Part shown: in pieces, positions 53,600-62,444 of the stretch | How the letters are laid out: the number at the start of each line of letters is the position of its first letter | Numbering within the stretch: position 1 is the stretch's first letter | Assembly: GCA_965217605.1 (NCBI GenBank) | Contig: CBDCJB010000004.1 | Span: 530,076-594,075 of the forward strand | Length of the DNA: 64,000 bases | Source of the DNA: JAYYZW01 sp965217605 | GTDB lineage: Bacteria; Pseudomonadota; Gammaproteobacteria; Ga0077536 | Reading direction: 5' to 3' | The notes under the pieces: model-generated | The model's database searches: none | What the model was told of the DNA's origin: nothing | The model's input: the letters and a program-made list of their open reading frames with translations, nothing else | Program-made: the position numbers and the translations under genes

Positions 53600-55512
53600 G
53601 TCGGGCCGTTCTTTAGATGTTCGACCGCCTTCACGAAGGGCTCCGGCATTTTCATAGCCAGCGCTGTGTCAGCCGCCACCATCGGCGCTAATTCGCTCAT
53701 ATAGGCGGTTTTTTTATTTTTGAGCCGTTTTTTGAATTCGTCCAACGAACACGTCTTTGCGCTCTCACCTTGAATATTGGCAAGGATATCGCGGAGCAGA
53801 TTTTCGTGACCATCGGCGATCAACTGTTCTTCCAGATCGTTCGGAGCCGCCAAGCTCGTTACATGGTCATTTACATCGTCGTCCGTGAAGCCTCGCTTGA
53901 GGAGAAGTCCCTGGAATCTTTCGCCTTCAGCGTCGCCATCTGTGATCATCATCCACGGGATTCCCAGCGCGTCTGCCAGACCTGCATACACACCGGGATT
54001 GCCATTGTTTTGGAAGTCAATTACCGCGACGCCATGCTGATCGAGATCGTATCCTAGAGCTACACCGACCGCATGCAGGAGCAAATGGTCCGACTGTCCT
54101 TCGGCCAGCAGCCACTGTCTGGCAAAAAATATCTCTCCGCGTATGCGCCTCCCAAGTAGCGCCAGATCGCTTTCGTCTTCTTTGGATACCAGACCCCGGC
54201 AGTCATGGCGGAATGACGACACCCTCTCGCTCATCTCATCTTCATTTGGACCGCCTTTCCAGCAATCCACCAGATCATTGGCTGTGCGCTCATCGAACCA
54301 AACGGTCGCCGTAACGGTGCCTGCCTGATCGTCTTTTTCGAGGTGATCGAGCCGCTTTCCACCAACAAGATTCTCGACCTCCTGCGTCCATGGCAAACTC
54401 GACACCATCCGTTTTTGTAGAGCAGACACCGAAGTTGCATTGCCGGCGAAGCGGACCAATCGAATGTTGTGAAGTGGAACGTGTTGGATGAAATAAGGTG
54501 AATGAGTTGATACGATTTTTTGCCCAGGTAATTCAGATATCCGCTGCCAAAGCGTACGGGCTGCCTGTGGATGCAGGTGTACCTCTGGTTCTTCTATCGC
54601 AAAGATTGGCTCTGCGCCCTCATCAAGCTCTTCTAAGATCGCGTGTGAGATTGCTGCTTGCAGTAAAAAGATCACTGCAAGGCTTTGGAGGCCTTGTCCG
54701 TGGTGGTCGAGCGGTAGCCACGGTAGAGGCTCTTCGTTTTTCAGGACAATGCCCGCTCGCGCCAGTAGATCCCACAAATTGAGGGGCAACATTCGAAGCT
54801 TTGCCGCTCCTGGCGTATCGCCAGCTGCTACCTCGGTCGCATGCCCAATTGTTTCTGCTATCTGCGCAAACCGAGGATCAGACTCTAGTAGCTTCAAGTC
54901 TAGCTCGTCCAGCGTCTGCATGATTTCTTGCTCAAGCTCAGAAGACACATTCATCGATTTAAGAAGGCCACCCCAATGCCGCGATCGCGCCGTGAATTCA
55001 TCCTCTGCGTCGCGTAGTGCTCCGAGCCAATAGAAAAGGACGTAGTTGTAAAGGCCTGACAGATTGATCGCTCGCCGCCGAGGCGGTTGCGCATTCCCAT
55101 CCGTATCCAGAAATTCCCACGCTGGCTTGAATACCTCGTCATCTGCATCCCACGAGTACGTTATCGCCATCGAAACACGATTCAGCCCGTCGCCCGTCAG
55201 CGTCACGATGTAGTCCAAGTTGGCTATCATATCTTCGGGCCACTCGCCCGCTGACGATTCCTCGAAGATGATCAATATTCGTGGGGCTGGAGCAGTGCGT
55301 GGATCGTCCTCAGGACCGGCGATGTGAATATCATTCTCAGTAAAGCCGGTGCCCCTTTGGCCCCATCGTCGTGTCAGCGCGACCCGGACGGCTTCGAGAA
55401 CCGCCGATTTTCCCGAGTTGTTTGCTCCGATAAACACGGTCGTATCTTCAAGCGATAGCTCTAAATCGACGATCGACCGGAAATTCTCAATATGTAACTT
55501 TTTGATCTGCAT
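53596..55512 (-). CDS. gajA: Gabija protein GajA, OLD-family nuclease
   Basis: The 638-residue protein has an ABC-type ATPase domain (Walker A GANNSGKS at 29-36; Walker B and following residues FAIEEPEVHLHPQA) and a C-terminal TOPRIM domain (LAEGQSDHLLLHAV, then MITDGDAEGERFQ). This is the OLD layout of GajA, a nicking endonuclease that forms a complex with GajB. The gene is followed by a UvrD-like helicase with a four-base overlap, which together identify Gabija. The region upstream is AT-rich and likely holds the promoter. Confidence 0.9.
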   Translation of the reverse strand: MQIKKLHIENFRSIVDLELSLEDTTVFIGANNSGKSAVLEAVRVALTRRWGQRGTGFTENDIHIAGPEDDPRTAPAPRILIIFEESSAGEWPEDMIANLDYIVTLTGDGLNRVSMAITYSWDADDEVFKPAWEFLDTDGNAQPPRRRAINLSGLYNYVLFYWLGALRDAEDEFTARSRHWGGLLKSMNVSSELEQEIMQTLDELDLKLLESDPRFAQIAETIGHATEVAAGDTPGAAKLRMLPLNLWDLLARAGIVLKNEEPLPWLPLDHHGQGLQSLAVIFLLQAAISHAILEELDEGAEPIFAIEEPEVHLHPQAARTLWQRISELPGQKIVSTHSPYFIQHVPLHNIRLVRFAGNATSVSALQKRMVSSLPWTQEVENLVGGKRLDHLEKDDQAGTVTATVWFDERTANDLVDCWKGGPNEDEMSERVSSFRHDCRGLVSKEDESDLALLGRRIRGEIFFARQWLLAEGQSDHLLLHAVGVALGYDLDQHGVAVIDFQNNGNPGVYAGLADALGIPWMMITDGDAEGERFQGLLLKRGFTDDDVNDHVTSLAAPNDLEEQLIADGHENLLRDILANIQGESAKTCSLDEFKKRLKNKKTAYMSELAPMVAADTALAMKMPEPFVKAVEHLKNGPT

Positions 55513-55949
55513 ACTTATGTTCTTCTGTTTTGTCCGCCGATACTAATGCACTATTAACGAGTCATGTAACGGTCACTCACATTGATCATCTTGGCTTGCC
55601 TCCATGGGTTGAGTTGAAGGGCCGACAGCGTAGATCGGCCTTCTCTAATCGGGTTGTCTAAGTTAGGTTATCCGGCATTCACCGAGTTCGTCCCGCATCA
55701 GGTTATGGATGCCTGCCCGTGGGTATCGCGCTGCTCTTCGTGACCGGCCCCGCTGTCCGGGGCCGTCGATGGGATCGGATCGGAAAACGAGGCGAAACAA
55801 TCTTTCAGGTGGCCTCTCACCGTCAACGACAGATCGGAGTCAGCGGATTCGGCGAACTCACCTCGTTCTTCGTCCCCACAGGGGTATCCTTCCGCCGGGG
55901 CGGAAGCTCCCGGTCTGGTTCGTCCTATGCGGCGACGCCTGCGCCCCGG
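55513..55949. other. Region between gajA and the IS110 remnant
   Basis: I see no gene in these 437 bp. It should include the gajA promoter at the left. Hairpins are present: GGCCGA/TCGGCC near 55619-55642 and GGCCCCG/CGGGGCC near 55746-55764. The right part probably contains the eroded end of the IS110-type element. Confidence 0.4.
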
Positions 55950-56672
55950 CTCCAGCGGAACTTGCCGCCACCCACCTACACGCGGTACAGGATCACACCG
56001 AGCCGGTGGGCGAGCACGACCTTCACTTGCATCTAGCCGCGGCGCTTCGCAACCTACATGGCCCACGCCACGACCACCTCGTCGTTCACATGAGCACGAC
56101 ATGGGCGGCCTCGTAGAGTGCCGATCGCATCATCGCATCACCGTATGCGGAGATCCGCTCCCTGCGGTCGATCTCCCCGGACTGCCATTTGTGGGGCGTT
56201 AGCCCGAAGTGCCCGCCAGGACATCCGTGGTGGTGCGGAAGGTCGACGCGGTCACCGCACCGACGCCGGGGACCATCATCGGCCAGCGGCAGACCGGATC
56301 GGCGCGCACTGCACCGAACATCTTCTTGTGCAGCCGGTTGAAGGCGGCCAGCAGCTCCGTCCGCGCGCGCAGCATCGTCACCCTACATACTAGCGCCGCC
56401 TGATCAGCGACCAGTGCCAGGACGCGCGCCGCGAACCCGCAACGGCCAATTTTGTGCACCTTCAATCCGAGGTTACTCAACGTGCCGCGGATATTGGCCT
56501 CCGCGTCACACAATTGCTTTAGCATGAACTTACAATTGGTCACGGGCATTCGCCGCTCCTGGCTCGGCACCGTCTTCACATGCACCGGGCGGAGCATAGT
56601 CACCGGAGCCCTCTGCGGGGCCCTGGCGAAGGATGCAGCCTTAAACGCGGCGTGATGACTTTCGCGGTACAC
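55950..56672 (-). pseudogene. IS110-family transposase remnant
   Basis: The frame from 56672 gives LGLKVHKIGRCGFAARVLAL and VRADPVCRWPMMVPGVGAVT, the conserved middle and Tnp_20 region of IS110 transposases. Frame changes follow, then HFGLTPHKWQSGEIDRRERI, MMRSALYEAAHVVLM, and a tail VAKRRG...VVLAHRLGVILYRV interrupted by TAG codons. The RuvC-like N-terminus is missing. It is non-functional. Confidence 0.78.
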
Positions 56673-56799
56673 CGACAGGGCTGTCGCGGAATGGGTAGAC
56701 TGGACTTGGCGAAGATCCGGAGGTGTCGTCTAGTTTGATCATTATGCGCGTTAAGCGTCATTCGCAGAATTCCACAACGTAATGCCAACGTCAAGTTGG

Positions 56800-57115
56800 T
56801 GCCTATACCTCGATTCGACGCATATCATCCGCTCCGCCTTCGAACATTTCGACGACAGCCTTGAACGTTCAGAGTGGTTCTCGATGATGAGGCCGCGCCT
56901 TGAACTGCTACGCGAGCTGCACCGAGGACGGCTCGGTTTGGGTGTCCATCGATGACAAGAAAGGTCATTACCTCAAGGTCATCATGGGCGAGATTTTCGG
57001 GCGGAAGAATTTCATCACGAACCTAAAGAAACAACTACACACCTCAGTCGAGCGCACGACACTTTCCCAGGCTCACGATCACATCTTGATTTACGCTCGG
57101 GATTCCGAGCACCAG
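56800..57115 (+). pseudogene. Adenine-specific DNA methyltransferase (Mod-like) fragment
   Basis: Frame one reads FEHFDDSLERSEWFSMMRPR and LELLREL. After a shift, frame two reads EDGSVWVSIDDKKGHYLKVI, MGEIFGRKNFITN and AHDHILIYARDS, the central region of type III or type I-like N6-adenine methyltransferases. The catalytic DPPY part and the 3' end are absent; it stops where the Argonaute gene ends from the other side. It is a relic of a restriction-modification system in this defence region. Confidence 0.7.
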
Positions 57116-57127
57116 CAGGTGTGTAGC

Positions 57128-58684
57128 CTAAATGTAGTACTTAAAATTGTGTTGCCATTTTTCTTTAGGAAGCTCTCGATTTGAAAGTAAGATCTCCCCG
57201 ACCCGATCTGAGTATTTCACAGTGATCGGCTCACTTTCCCCTAGCTGGCACGCGTTGTAGTTGGCCTTACTTAAAGCCAGAACATCACGCGCGATCACCA
57301 CCAAGTCGACTTTGCCATGTTGAAGCGTGATGCTTAACGGCACCGGCACTTCCCAGCCGTCATAAGCGGCGATCCGCTCCTTAAACCCGGACGTGAACAG
57401 AAGCCCGTGGCGCTCGGTTCGCTGCCAGAATACGCCTCGAAGCACTGGATACATGCCGCGTCGAGAAACGTCGGGATGTGCGTCGTGCCGGAACAGCCTC
57501 GGACCCAATCGATCTTTGCGAACACGGATACCGACGAGATTGACGTCATTTGGACACGCCTGACGAAAACCAGCAAACTCGTCGTCGTCGAGTCCTGAGC
57601 GCGCATGCAGGAATACTTCGCACAAGGGGTGGCCGCCTTGAGCGGCATAGGTGGTGAGTGCACCTTTCAACAACTCGCGAGCCGCGGCTTTTGTGAGGTG
57701 AAACTCGTTTTTATCTTCAGAGTACCACGGCCCGAAGTCACCGACGAACACTAAACCATCACCACTGTCCAAGAATAGCTGCGCGGCACAACACGCCGTT
57801 TGGCCACTACTCGCGCGTTTGTATGCCAGACCGATGTAGCACACACCGTCGCGCGCGGAATCCAGCCGCCAGGGTTTACGTCCAAGTTTGTAGAAAACAC
57901 CGGTGCTGAAATTCCACAGGCGATCCGAGAGGGGATTCGTCCCGGGCTGCCCCTGCCGAATCTCCTCGGTAATTCTCAGCGTGGATTCTTGGACGATCTG
58001 CACGGGCAACTCGTGTTGCATCATCCGTGCCTTGAGCTGCCGACGAAAGTCCGGGGAGAGGCCGTACTTTTCAAGTGTGGGATCGTCAACCGAATGGGAA
58101 TCACTCTCCTTGAACATCCGCGTCTGACCGGATGAGCGGTCATCCAAGATTGATTGGAGCTGACGCCGCTCCGTGGCGGTTTTTCGCTTGTCACTCGGTT
58201 CACTCACCGACTTTAGCACGCGACAATTCTGGTACACCTCGTCAGGGACAACGCAGATTGCTAAAGCCGGTTTTTCGTCCAGACGGCTCACGTTCGCCAC
58301 TTGCTCGAGGTAGAGATTCGCAACTGCATAGGTTCGTTCATGCCGATCCGCGAGAAAAGCGGCGTGACGCAATTGCTCGTTTTCCAAAATGTAAGTCTTC
58401 ACGGGTGCCGGCCATGGGGCGCCGAACGCGACGTCGAACCCGGGATAAGGCGGCCAGGGGCGCTGACGAGCTAAGTCCGCACACGCCGCCGGTTGATTCA
58501 TCGCTTCCCACCAATCGCGCCACAAGTGCAATCCTTGTGTGGTTCCGAGCACCACGTGATTAGGAAGACCAACCCGGGCATCTACAGCGCCAAACAGCGC
58601 AAGACCATCGCGGGGGTCTTGCGCGCGTTGTTCCATGCCGAACACGAGGCTAGGTTCTTCTAGGTAGTGAAAAAGATCACCCAT
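57128..58684 (-). CDS. Short prokaryotic Argonaute (MID-PIWI)
   Basis: I start this at the ATG at 58684, which overlaps the partner gene stop by eight bases (ATGGGTGA), giving 518 residues. The N-terminus EPSLVFGMEQRAQDPRDGLA is typical of short pAgos. The MID segment HELPVQIVQESTL (224-236) leads into PIWI: YIGLAYKR (283-290), VFVGDFGPWYSEDKNEFHLT, FLHARSG (358-364) and HGLLFTSG. Catalytic Asp positions are Leu and Ser, so slicing is not expected. There is no PAZ or N domain. Such proteins bind a guide and target nucleic acid and switch on the partner effector. Confidence 0.9.
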   Translation of the reverse strand: MGDLFHYLEEPSLVFGMEQRAQDPRDGLALFGAVDARVGLPNHVVLGTTQGLHLWRDWWEAMNQPAACADLARQRPWPPYPGFDVAFGAPWPAPVKTYILENEQLRHAAFLADRHERTYAVANLYLEQVANVSRLDEKPALAICVVPDEVYQNCRVLKSVSEPSDKRKTATERRQLQSILDDRSSGQTRMFKESDSHSVDDPTLEKYGLSPDFRRQLKARMMQHELPVQIVQESTLRITEEIRQGQPGTNPLSDRLWNFSTGVFYKLGRKPWRLDSARDGVCYIGLAYKRASSGQTACCAAQLFLDSGDGLVFVGDFGPWYSEDKNEFHLTKAAARELLKGALTTYAAQGGHPLCEVFLHARSGLDDDEFAGFRQACPNDVNLVGIRVRKDRLGPRLFRHDAHPDVSRRGMYPVLRGVFWQRTERHGLLFTSGFKERIAAYDGWEVPVPLSITLQHGKVDLVVIARDVLALSKANYNACQLGESEPITVKYSDRVGEILLSNRELPKEKWQHNFKYYI

Positions 58685-60494
58685 CCGCTTCTTCCTCAGG
58701 ATAGAGACCCCCTTCATCGTCAATCTCATGGGCGGCCGCAAACTCGGCCTGGAAATTCCCGACGCGATCGAGCGCCTCCACATCGATGGAAATCGGGCAC
58801 TCCCAGGACAACGGCGCCACGTTGACGCTCACCGCTTGTGCCCCGCTTCCTATAATGATGTGGCTGTTGATATCCGATCCTTTTCCGGCGATAAACTGCA
58901 TCACACCGAGAGTTCGCTGCAGCCATTGGCGGTTCCACCAACTTTTGGTTACGCGTTTACGGCGCGAGGGGATCATTTTTACGGTGAGCAGGCGGCCTTT
59001 GTCGTCCGTGATGCGTACATAGAGGCGCACCGTGACCCACACTGAACCCTCACCATCGAACGTGACGCGAAATACCGGCCCGAGCTGATAGCGGAACTTG
59101 GACGTTCGTTCGCCGCTGCCCCAAGAACGCTCGCCGGTGAAAGAGACGTGCGTGTACACCCCGTCGACGTGTTGATAGCCGTGTCTTTGACGCTTTTCCT
59201 CATCGAGGTAAAAGGTAAAACGCTCATCGCACCACTGAAAGCCCGCTTCATAACACGCCACAAACAGTGACCGCTTAACCAACATCTTCACTAAGTTTTC
59301 TGAATTCACGCCGTAGCGTGTGGGGTAGTGGCGCCATGCGTATTTGTGCGGATTTACTTCAGGCAGCGATAGTCCATCTGGAGCGTTCGAAAATGAAAAG
59401 AGGTGTTTCCGGCGGCGCACATGCGCCCATCGGCGCTCAAGCATTGGATCGAGCACGACTCCCTCGTGGTCGAGCTCATAGAGAAGAACGGCTGCGGGTA
59501 CTTTTGCGGAAAAAACATTTGCGTAGACACGCTCTGGCTCCGGCCGGAGTAATGGTTCCGTTTGGTAAGCGCCAAGCGCGATGCGTCGGCCGAGGCCCTC
59601 CTCGAGGGGCTTGACGACACCGCCGCTGTCGAGCTGCTGGGCAAGCAATACCAATCCGGTCGACCATGACGCATCGAACCTCGCCGGGACGATGGCAGCC
59701 AGTTGCGAGTGAAAGTCTCGATCACTCAGGTCGCTGAGCCAACAAGGTAGCGTACAGTTGACCTTATCGGTCGCGATGGCGATTCGACCACGGAGATTTG
59801 GATCTGTCACGGACGTAGACGATAGCACCGGCAGGTAGCGCGCAGCGCGCTGACGAATTAGCGTTCGAATGGAAGCATCGGCATTCTCGCCGGCCAGCGG
59901 AGCCAGACCATGACACCAGACCGAATAGCCTGCAGCACTGAGTTTGCCAAATAACCAACTAGCAAACGCGTGATCGACCGCCAAGTGATCGATGAGGATC
60001 AAATCGTGCTGTTCATGGGCGACGAGCTCGCCGCCGCGGCGTTCGAACCAAGGCGGGACAAAGATGGCAGGGTGTTTACCGACAAGCGATTTTAACGGCC
60101 CCGTCAGCAGCACGCGTATTCGCTCAATATCGTAGACCTCAACTGACCAGCCGTAGCGCTCGTGGATTTCAGCGCGCATGTTGTCCTTTTTCCGCACGTC
60201 GATCACTTGTGTGGAGACAAATACAATGGTGCTCGCAGAATGGTCCATTTCTGCGATCCGCTTGCAATCCGCCCGAAGCTTGGTGTCCCAATCGCTCCGT
60301 ACACTGTAGGCAAAGATTGTTGTCGTACCTGTATCTCGATGAATGTACAGCGCGTCACGGCCACCGTCTCCGGTTCCGCCAAGCGGCTCGATGCCCGGGT
60401 AGTCAGCACCGACCATCAAGTCCGACGCCAACCGTTCGAACTGCCGATAATCTGTGAGTCGTTCAAGGCAGTAGACGATGGGATCCGCTGACAT
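58677..60494 (-). CDS. Mrr-like nuclease - TIR-like - presumed APAZ effector
   Basis: The 605-residue protein precedes the Argonaute in one operon. Residues about 10-130 form a PD-(D/E)xK restriction-endonuclease-like domain (YRQFERLASDL, GGTGDGGRDALY with Asp47, FAYSVRSDWDTKL). Residues about 163-245 look like a TIR domain (LILIDHLAVDHAFASWLFGK, GYSVWCHGLAPLAGENADAS, LPVLSSTSVTDPN). The canonical TIR glutamate is not obvious. The last 350 residues have no recognisable catalytic motif and hold the position of APAZ, which docks on short pAgos. The effector may cut DNA, deplete NAD, or both, after guide-target recognition. Confidence 0.82.
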   Translation of the reverse strand: MSADPIVYCLERLTDYRQFERLASDLMVGADYPGIEPLGGTGDGGRDALYIHRDTGTTTIFAYSVRSDWDTKLRADCKRIAEMDHSASTIVFVSTQVIDVRKKDNMRAEIHERYGWSVEVYDIERIRVLLTGPLKSLVGKHPAIFVPPWFERRGGELVAHEQHDLILIDHLAVDHAFASWLFGKLSAAGYSVWCHGLAPLAGENADASIRTLIRQRAARYLPVLSSTSVTDPNLRGRIAIATDKVNCTLPCWLSDLSDRDFHSQLAAIVPARFDASWSTGLVLLAQQLDSGGVVKPLEEGLGRRIALGAYQTEPLLRPEPERVYANVFSAKVPAAVLLYELDHEGVVLDPMLERRWAHVRRRKHLFSFSNAPDGLSLPEVNPHKYAWRHYPTRYGVNSENLVKMLVKRSLFVACYEAGFQWCDERFTFYLDEEKRQRHGYQHVDGVYTHVSFTGERSWGSGERTSKFRYQLGPVFRVTFDGEGSVWVTVRLYVRITDDKGRLLTVKMIPSRRKRVTKSWWNRQWLQRTLGVMQFIAGKGSDINSHIIIGSGAQAVSVNVAPLSWECPISIDVEALDRVGNFQAEFAAAHEIDDEGGLYPEEEADG

Positions 60495-60858
60495 GATGAC
60501 TCAGTCCGTAAGAAGTTGCGGGTTGAGAATCACAACTCGCGTTGTTTTCCAGCCCCGGAAAAAATACTTGGTCGATTGCTTGAGTCTATCGAAGATCTTG
60601 ACGTGAGTCCGAGAAACTCGATCATCATTGGTACGTTGAGGCCCCTCAGGGCTATTGACGATCAGGAGGGGAAACAAGAAAAAAATCAAAACCGAGCTGA
60701 ACTCGGTTATTGGCAATGATCAGGAGTCGGTCGACAAGAATCTCGCATTATTTGTCTGTGTGAGCATGTTCGGTCACCCGTTTGGTTCAATCTATTCGGA
60801 GGAGATTCTCAAGCTCGACGAAAAACATCATCATAGCTTTTATCGGCGTGCGCTTCAT
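60495..60858. other. Region between the Argonaute operon and the integrase gene
   Basis: These 364 bp should hold the promoter of the nuclease-TIR gene at the left. Plus-strand frames (60519-60719, with PEKILGRLLESIEDLDVSPR; 60655 on, with FVCVSMFGHPFGSIYSEEIL) look partly protein-like but match no family known to me and may be pieces of one broken gene. An element boundary beside the integrase could lie here. No tRNA or clear repeat was seen. Confidence 0.35.
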
Positions 60859-62025
60859 TCAAGCGTTTCCCCACTTCATCGTGACCTTCTCGCCCGCGTC
60901 ACCAGCGTCCTTGGGGATCCACCGATAATAGACCCGAGCCGTGAACGTCCAGTCGGTATGCCCCATCTGTACGGCGACCCATTGCGGTGATTCACCCGCC
61001 ATCAACGACATGGAAGCAAACGTGTGGCGCATCTGCCCGGGCGGGCGGTAGCGCACGCCGGCGCGTCGGCACAGTGTGTTCCATTGTCGCGCGCGTAGCG
61101 CATGATCGCCTGCCCAGCGTTTCCGCGTATACGGATTCTGGAACACCTCATCACCTTGCAGGAACGTATGTTTCTTCTGCAACTTCAGTGCGGCCAGCGC
61201 AGGGGATAGCAGATCGACGGTTCGTTCACCGGCTTCTGTTTTTGTTTTTTCTATCTCTTTGGCATCCTGAGTGAGTGCACCGTCGATATAGAGCCGGCTG
61301 TTCATCCAATCGACGTTGCCCCAGTTGAGGGCGAAGAGCTCGGACAACCGAAGCCCGCTCCAGAATCCGAACTGAACCAGGTTTTGCAATTGGCCTCGCG
61401 CGGCATTGATGAGTGCCGTGCGCTCGTCATGGCTGAAGGGGTCGATCTTGGTTTTTGTGCTGGCAGCCGATCCGCTCCGCGACTTGCGCCGGCGAATGAC
61501 CTTGTTGGCCATCGGGTGGTGATGGATCAGTTCCTGCTCCACCGCTTCGTTCAAGGCGCGCCTTAAGACACTGAGCTTGTTGTTTTGTGTCTTGCGGCTC
61601 CAGCCTTGGGACTTGGCCCAGTCTCGGATCATGTGCCACTTGAGATCGGTGAGCGCGAATTGCCCGAATGCCGGAATGATCTGATTGAAGACAATGCGCT
61701 GGTCGACGGCGCGCGTGGACGCCTTGAGTTCCTGCTCCTCACCGTGCCACCAATCCGACAAGAAGCGTTCTAGGCTGATCGTCGCGCCGGGCTGATCGCT
61801 GAACAGCGGCGCGTTGTTCGATTCGGGAAAGGTGGTCGCGTAGTCGAAGGTGCCTTTTTCGATCGCGTCGAGGATGGCGGCGCGGTGGCGCTCGGCGCGT
61901 TTCAGGTGAGCGGGGGTGGGCTTGAGCTTGAGCTTTTCGCGGCAGCGCTTGCCTTGACAGGTGAAGGAGATCTCGATGGACGATGCGCTGACGGCGCGCA
62001 CCCCGGTACGTGGTTTTCTACCCAT
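60859..62025 (-). CDS. int: Tyrosine recombinase (phage/ICE integrase)
   Basis: The 388-residue integrase has an N-terminal arm-binding domain (DUF3596-like, IEISFTCQGKRCREKLKLKP), a SAM-like core-binding domain and the catalytic domain. That domain has Arg in GFWSGLRLSELFAL, His-Arg box in QMRHTFASMSL, His in VQMGHTDWTF and the nucleophile Tyr in ARVYYRWIP. The excisionase-like gene overlaps its start. It should integrate and excise the element that continues to the right. Confidence 0.92.
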   Translation of the reverse strand: MGRKPRTGVRAVSASSIEISFTCQGKRCREKLKLKPTPAHLKRAERHRAAILDAIEKGTFDYATTFPESNNAPLFSDQPGATISLERFLSDWWHGEEQELKASTRAVDQRIVFNQIIPAFGQFALTDLKWHMIRDWAKSQGWSRKTQNNKLSVLRRALNEAVEQELIHHHPMANKVIRRRKSRSGSAASTKTKIDPFSHDERTALINAARGQLQNLVQFGFWSGLRLSELFALNWGNVDWMNSRLYIDGALTQDAKEIEKTKTEAGERTVDLLSPALAALKLQKKHTFLQGDEVFQNPYTRKRWAGDHALRARQWNTLCRRAGVRYRPPGQMRHTFASMSLMAGESPQWVAVQMGHTDWTFTARVYYRWIPKDAGDAGEKVTMKWGNA

Positions 62026-62186
62026 TGGTGATAGCCCTCAACACTGATCAAAACTCGGCCATCGGGCGCCTTTTTCCAGACGGTCCCTTCGAGCCAGATG
62101 CCGTCGCGTATTTTCGTACGAATGGCGTGCTCGGAGTAGCCCGTGAGTTCCGCGCACTTTCTGATGGTGAGCCAGTTGACGGACAT
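61902..62186 (-). CDS. xis: Excisionase-like DNA-binding protein
   Basis: I start this at the ATG at 62186 (MSVNWLTIRKCAELTGYSEH), giving 94 residues. The winged-helix part continues AIRTKIRDGIWLEGTVWKKA and GRVLISVEGYHQWVENHV, as in phage excisionases. The Ser/Pro-rich C-terminus (about 30 residues) overlaps the integrase start by 124 bases and may be of little importance. It would direct integrase towards excision. Confidence 0.75.
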   Translation of the reverse strand: MSVNWLTIRKCAELTGYSEHAIRTKIRDGIWLEGTVWKKAPDGRVLISVEGYHQWVENHVPGCAPSAHRPSRSPSPVKASAAAKSSSSSPPPLT

Positions 62187-62347
62187 CGCGCCGGTCAGCC
62201 GCGGTGGGCGCAAGAGCGCGATAGCAACCAGCAGGATCCGGTAAACGGCGTGTGTGCGTGGTTGTGCGGGGGCTCGACCATGGTTCTGTGCTGACTGATC
62301 CTGGGTTTTGGCACTCAATCGACGTTAGGGATCGGCGTAGCAGACGG

Positions 62348-62400
62348 AACGTTAGCATAGGGCTAATATTAGCAGCAAAGGAAAACTGTTTAGCATGGAG
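62348..62400 (-). promoter_or_regulatory. TTAGC-rich promoter region of xis-int
   Basis: This 53-bp stretch carries GTTAGCATAGGGCTAATATTAGCAG and TGTTTAGCATGG in outline, with TTAGC boxes in both orientations. Similar TTTAGCAC sequence occurs in the repressor/Cro operator at 63137. It is plausibly the repressor-bound promoter for excisionase and integrase. Confidence 0.4.
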
Positions 62401-62444
62401 ATAAGCATCGGCCGGCATGGCGACGTGGGTGACACCGATGTGGC

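Noticed and set aside
60655..60990. Plus-strand ORF overlapping the 3' end of the integrase gene
   Set aside because: The second half is a shadow of the integrase; only the first 60 codons look protein-like and match nothing I know.
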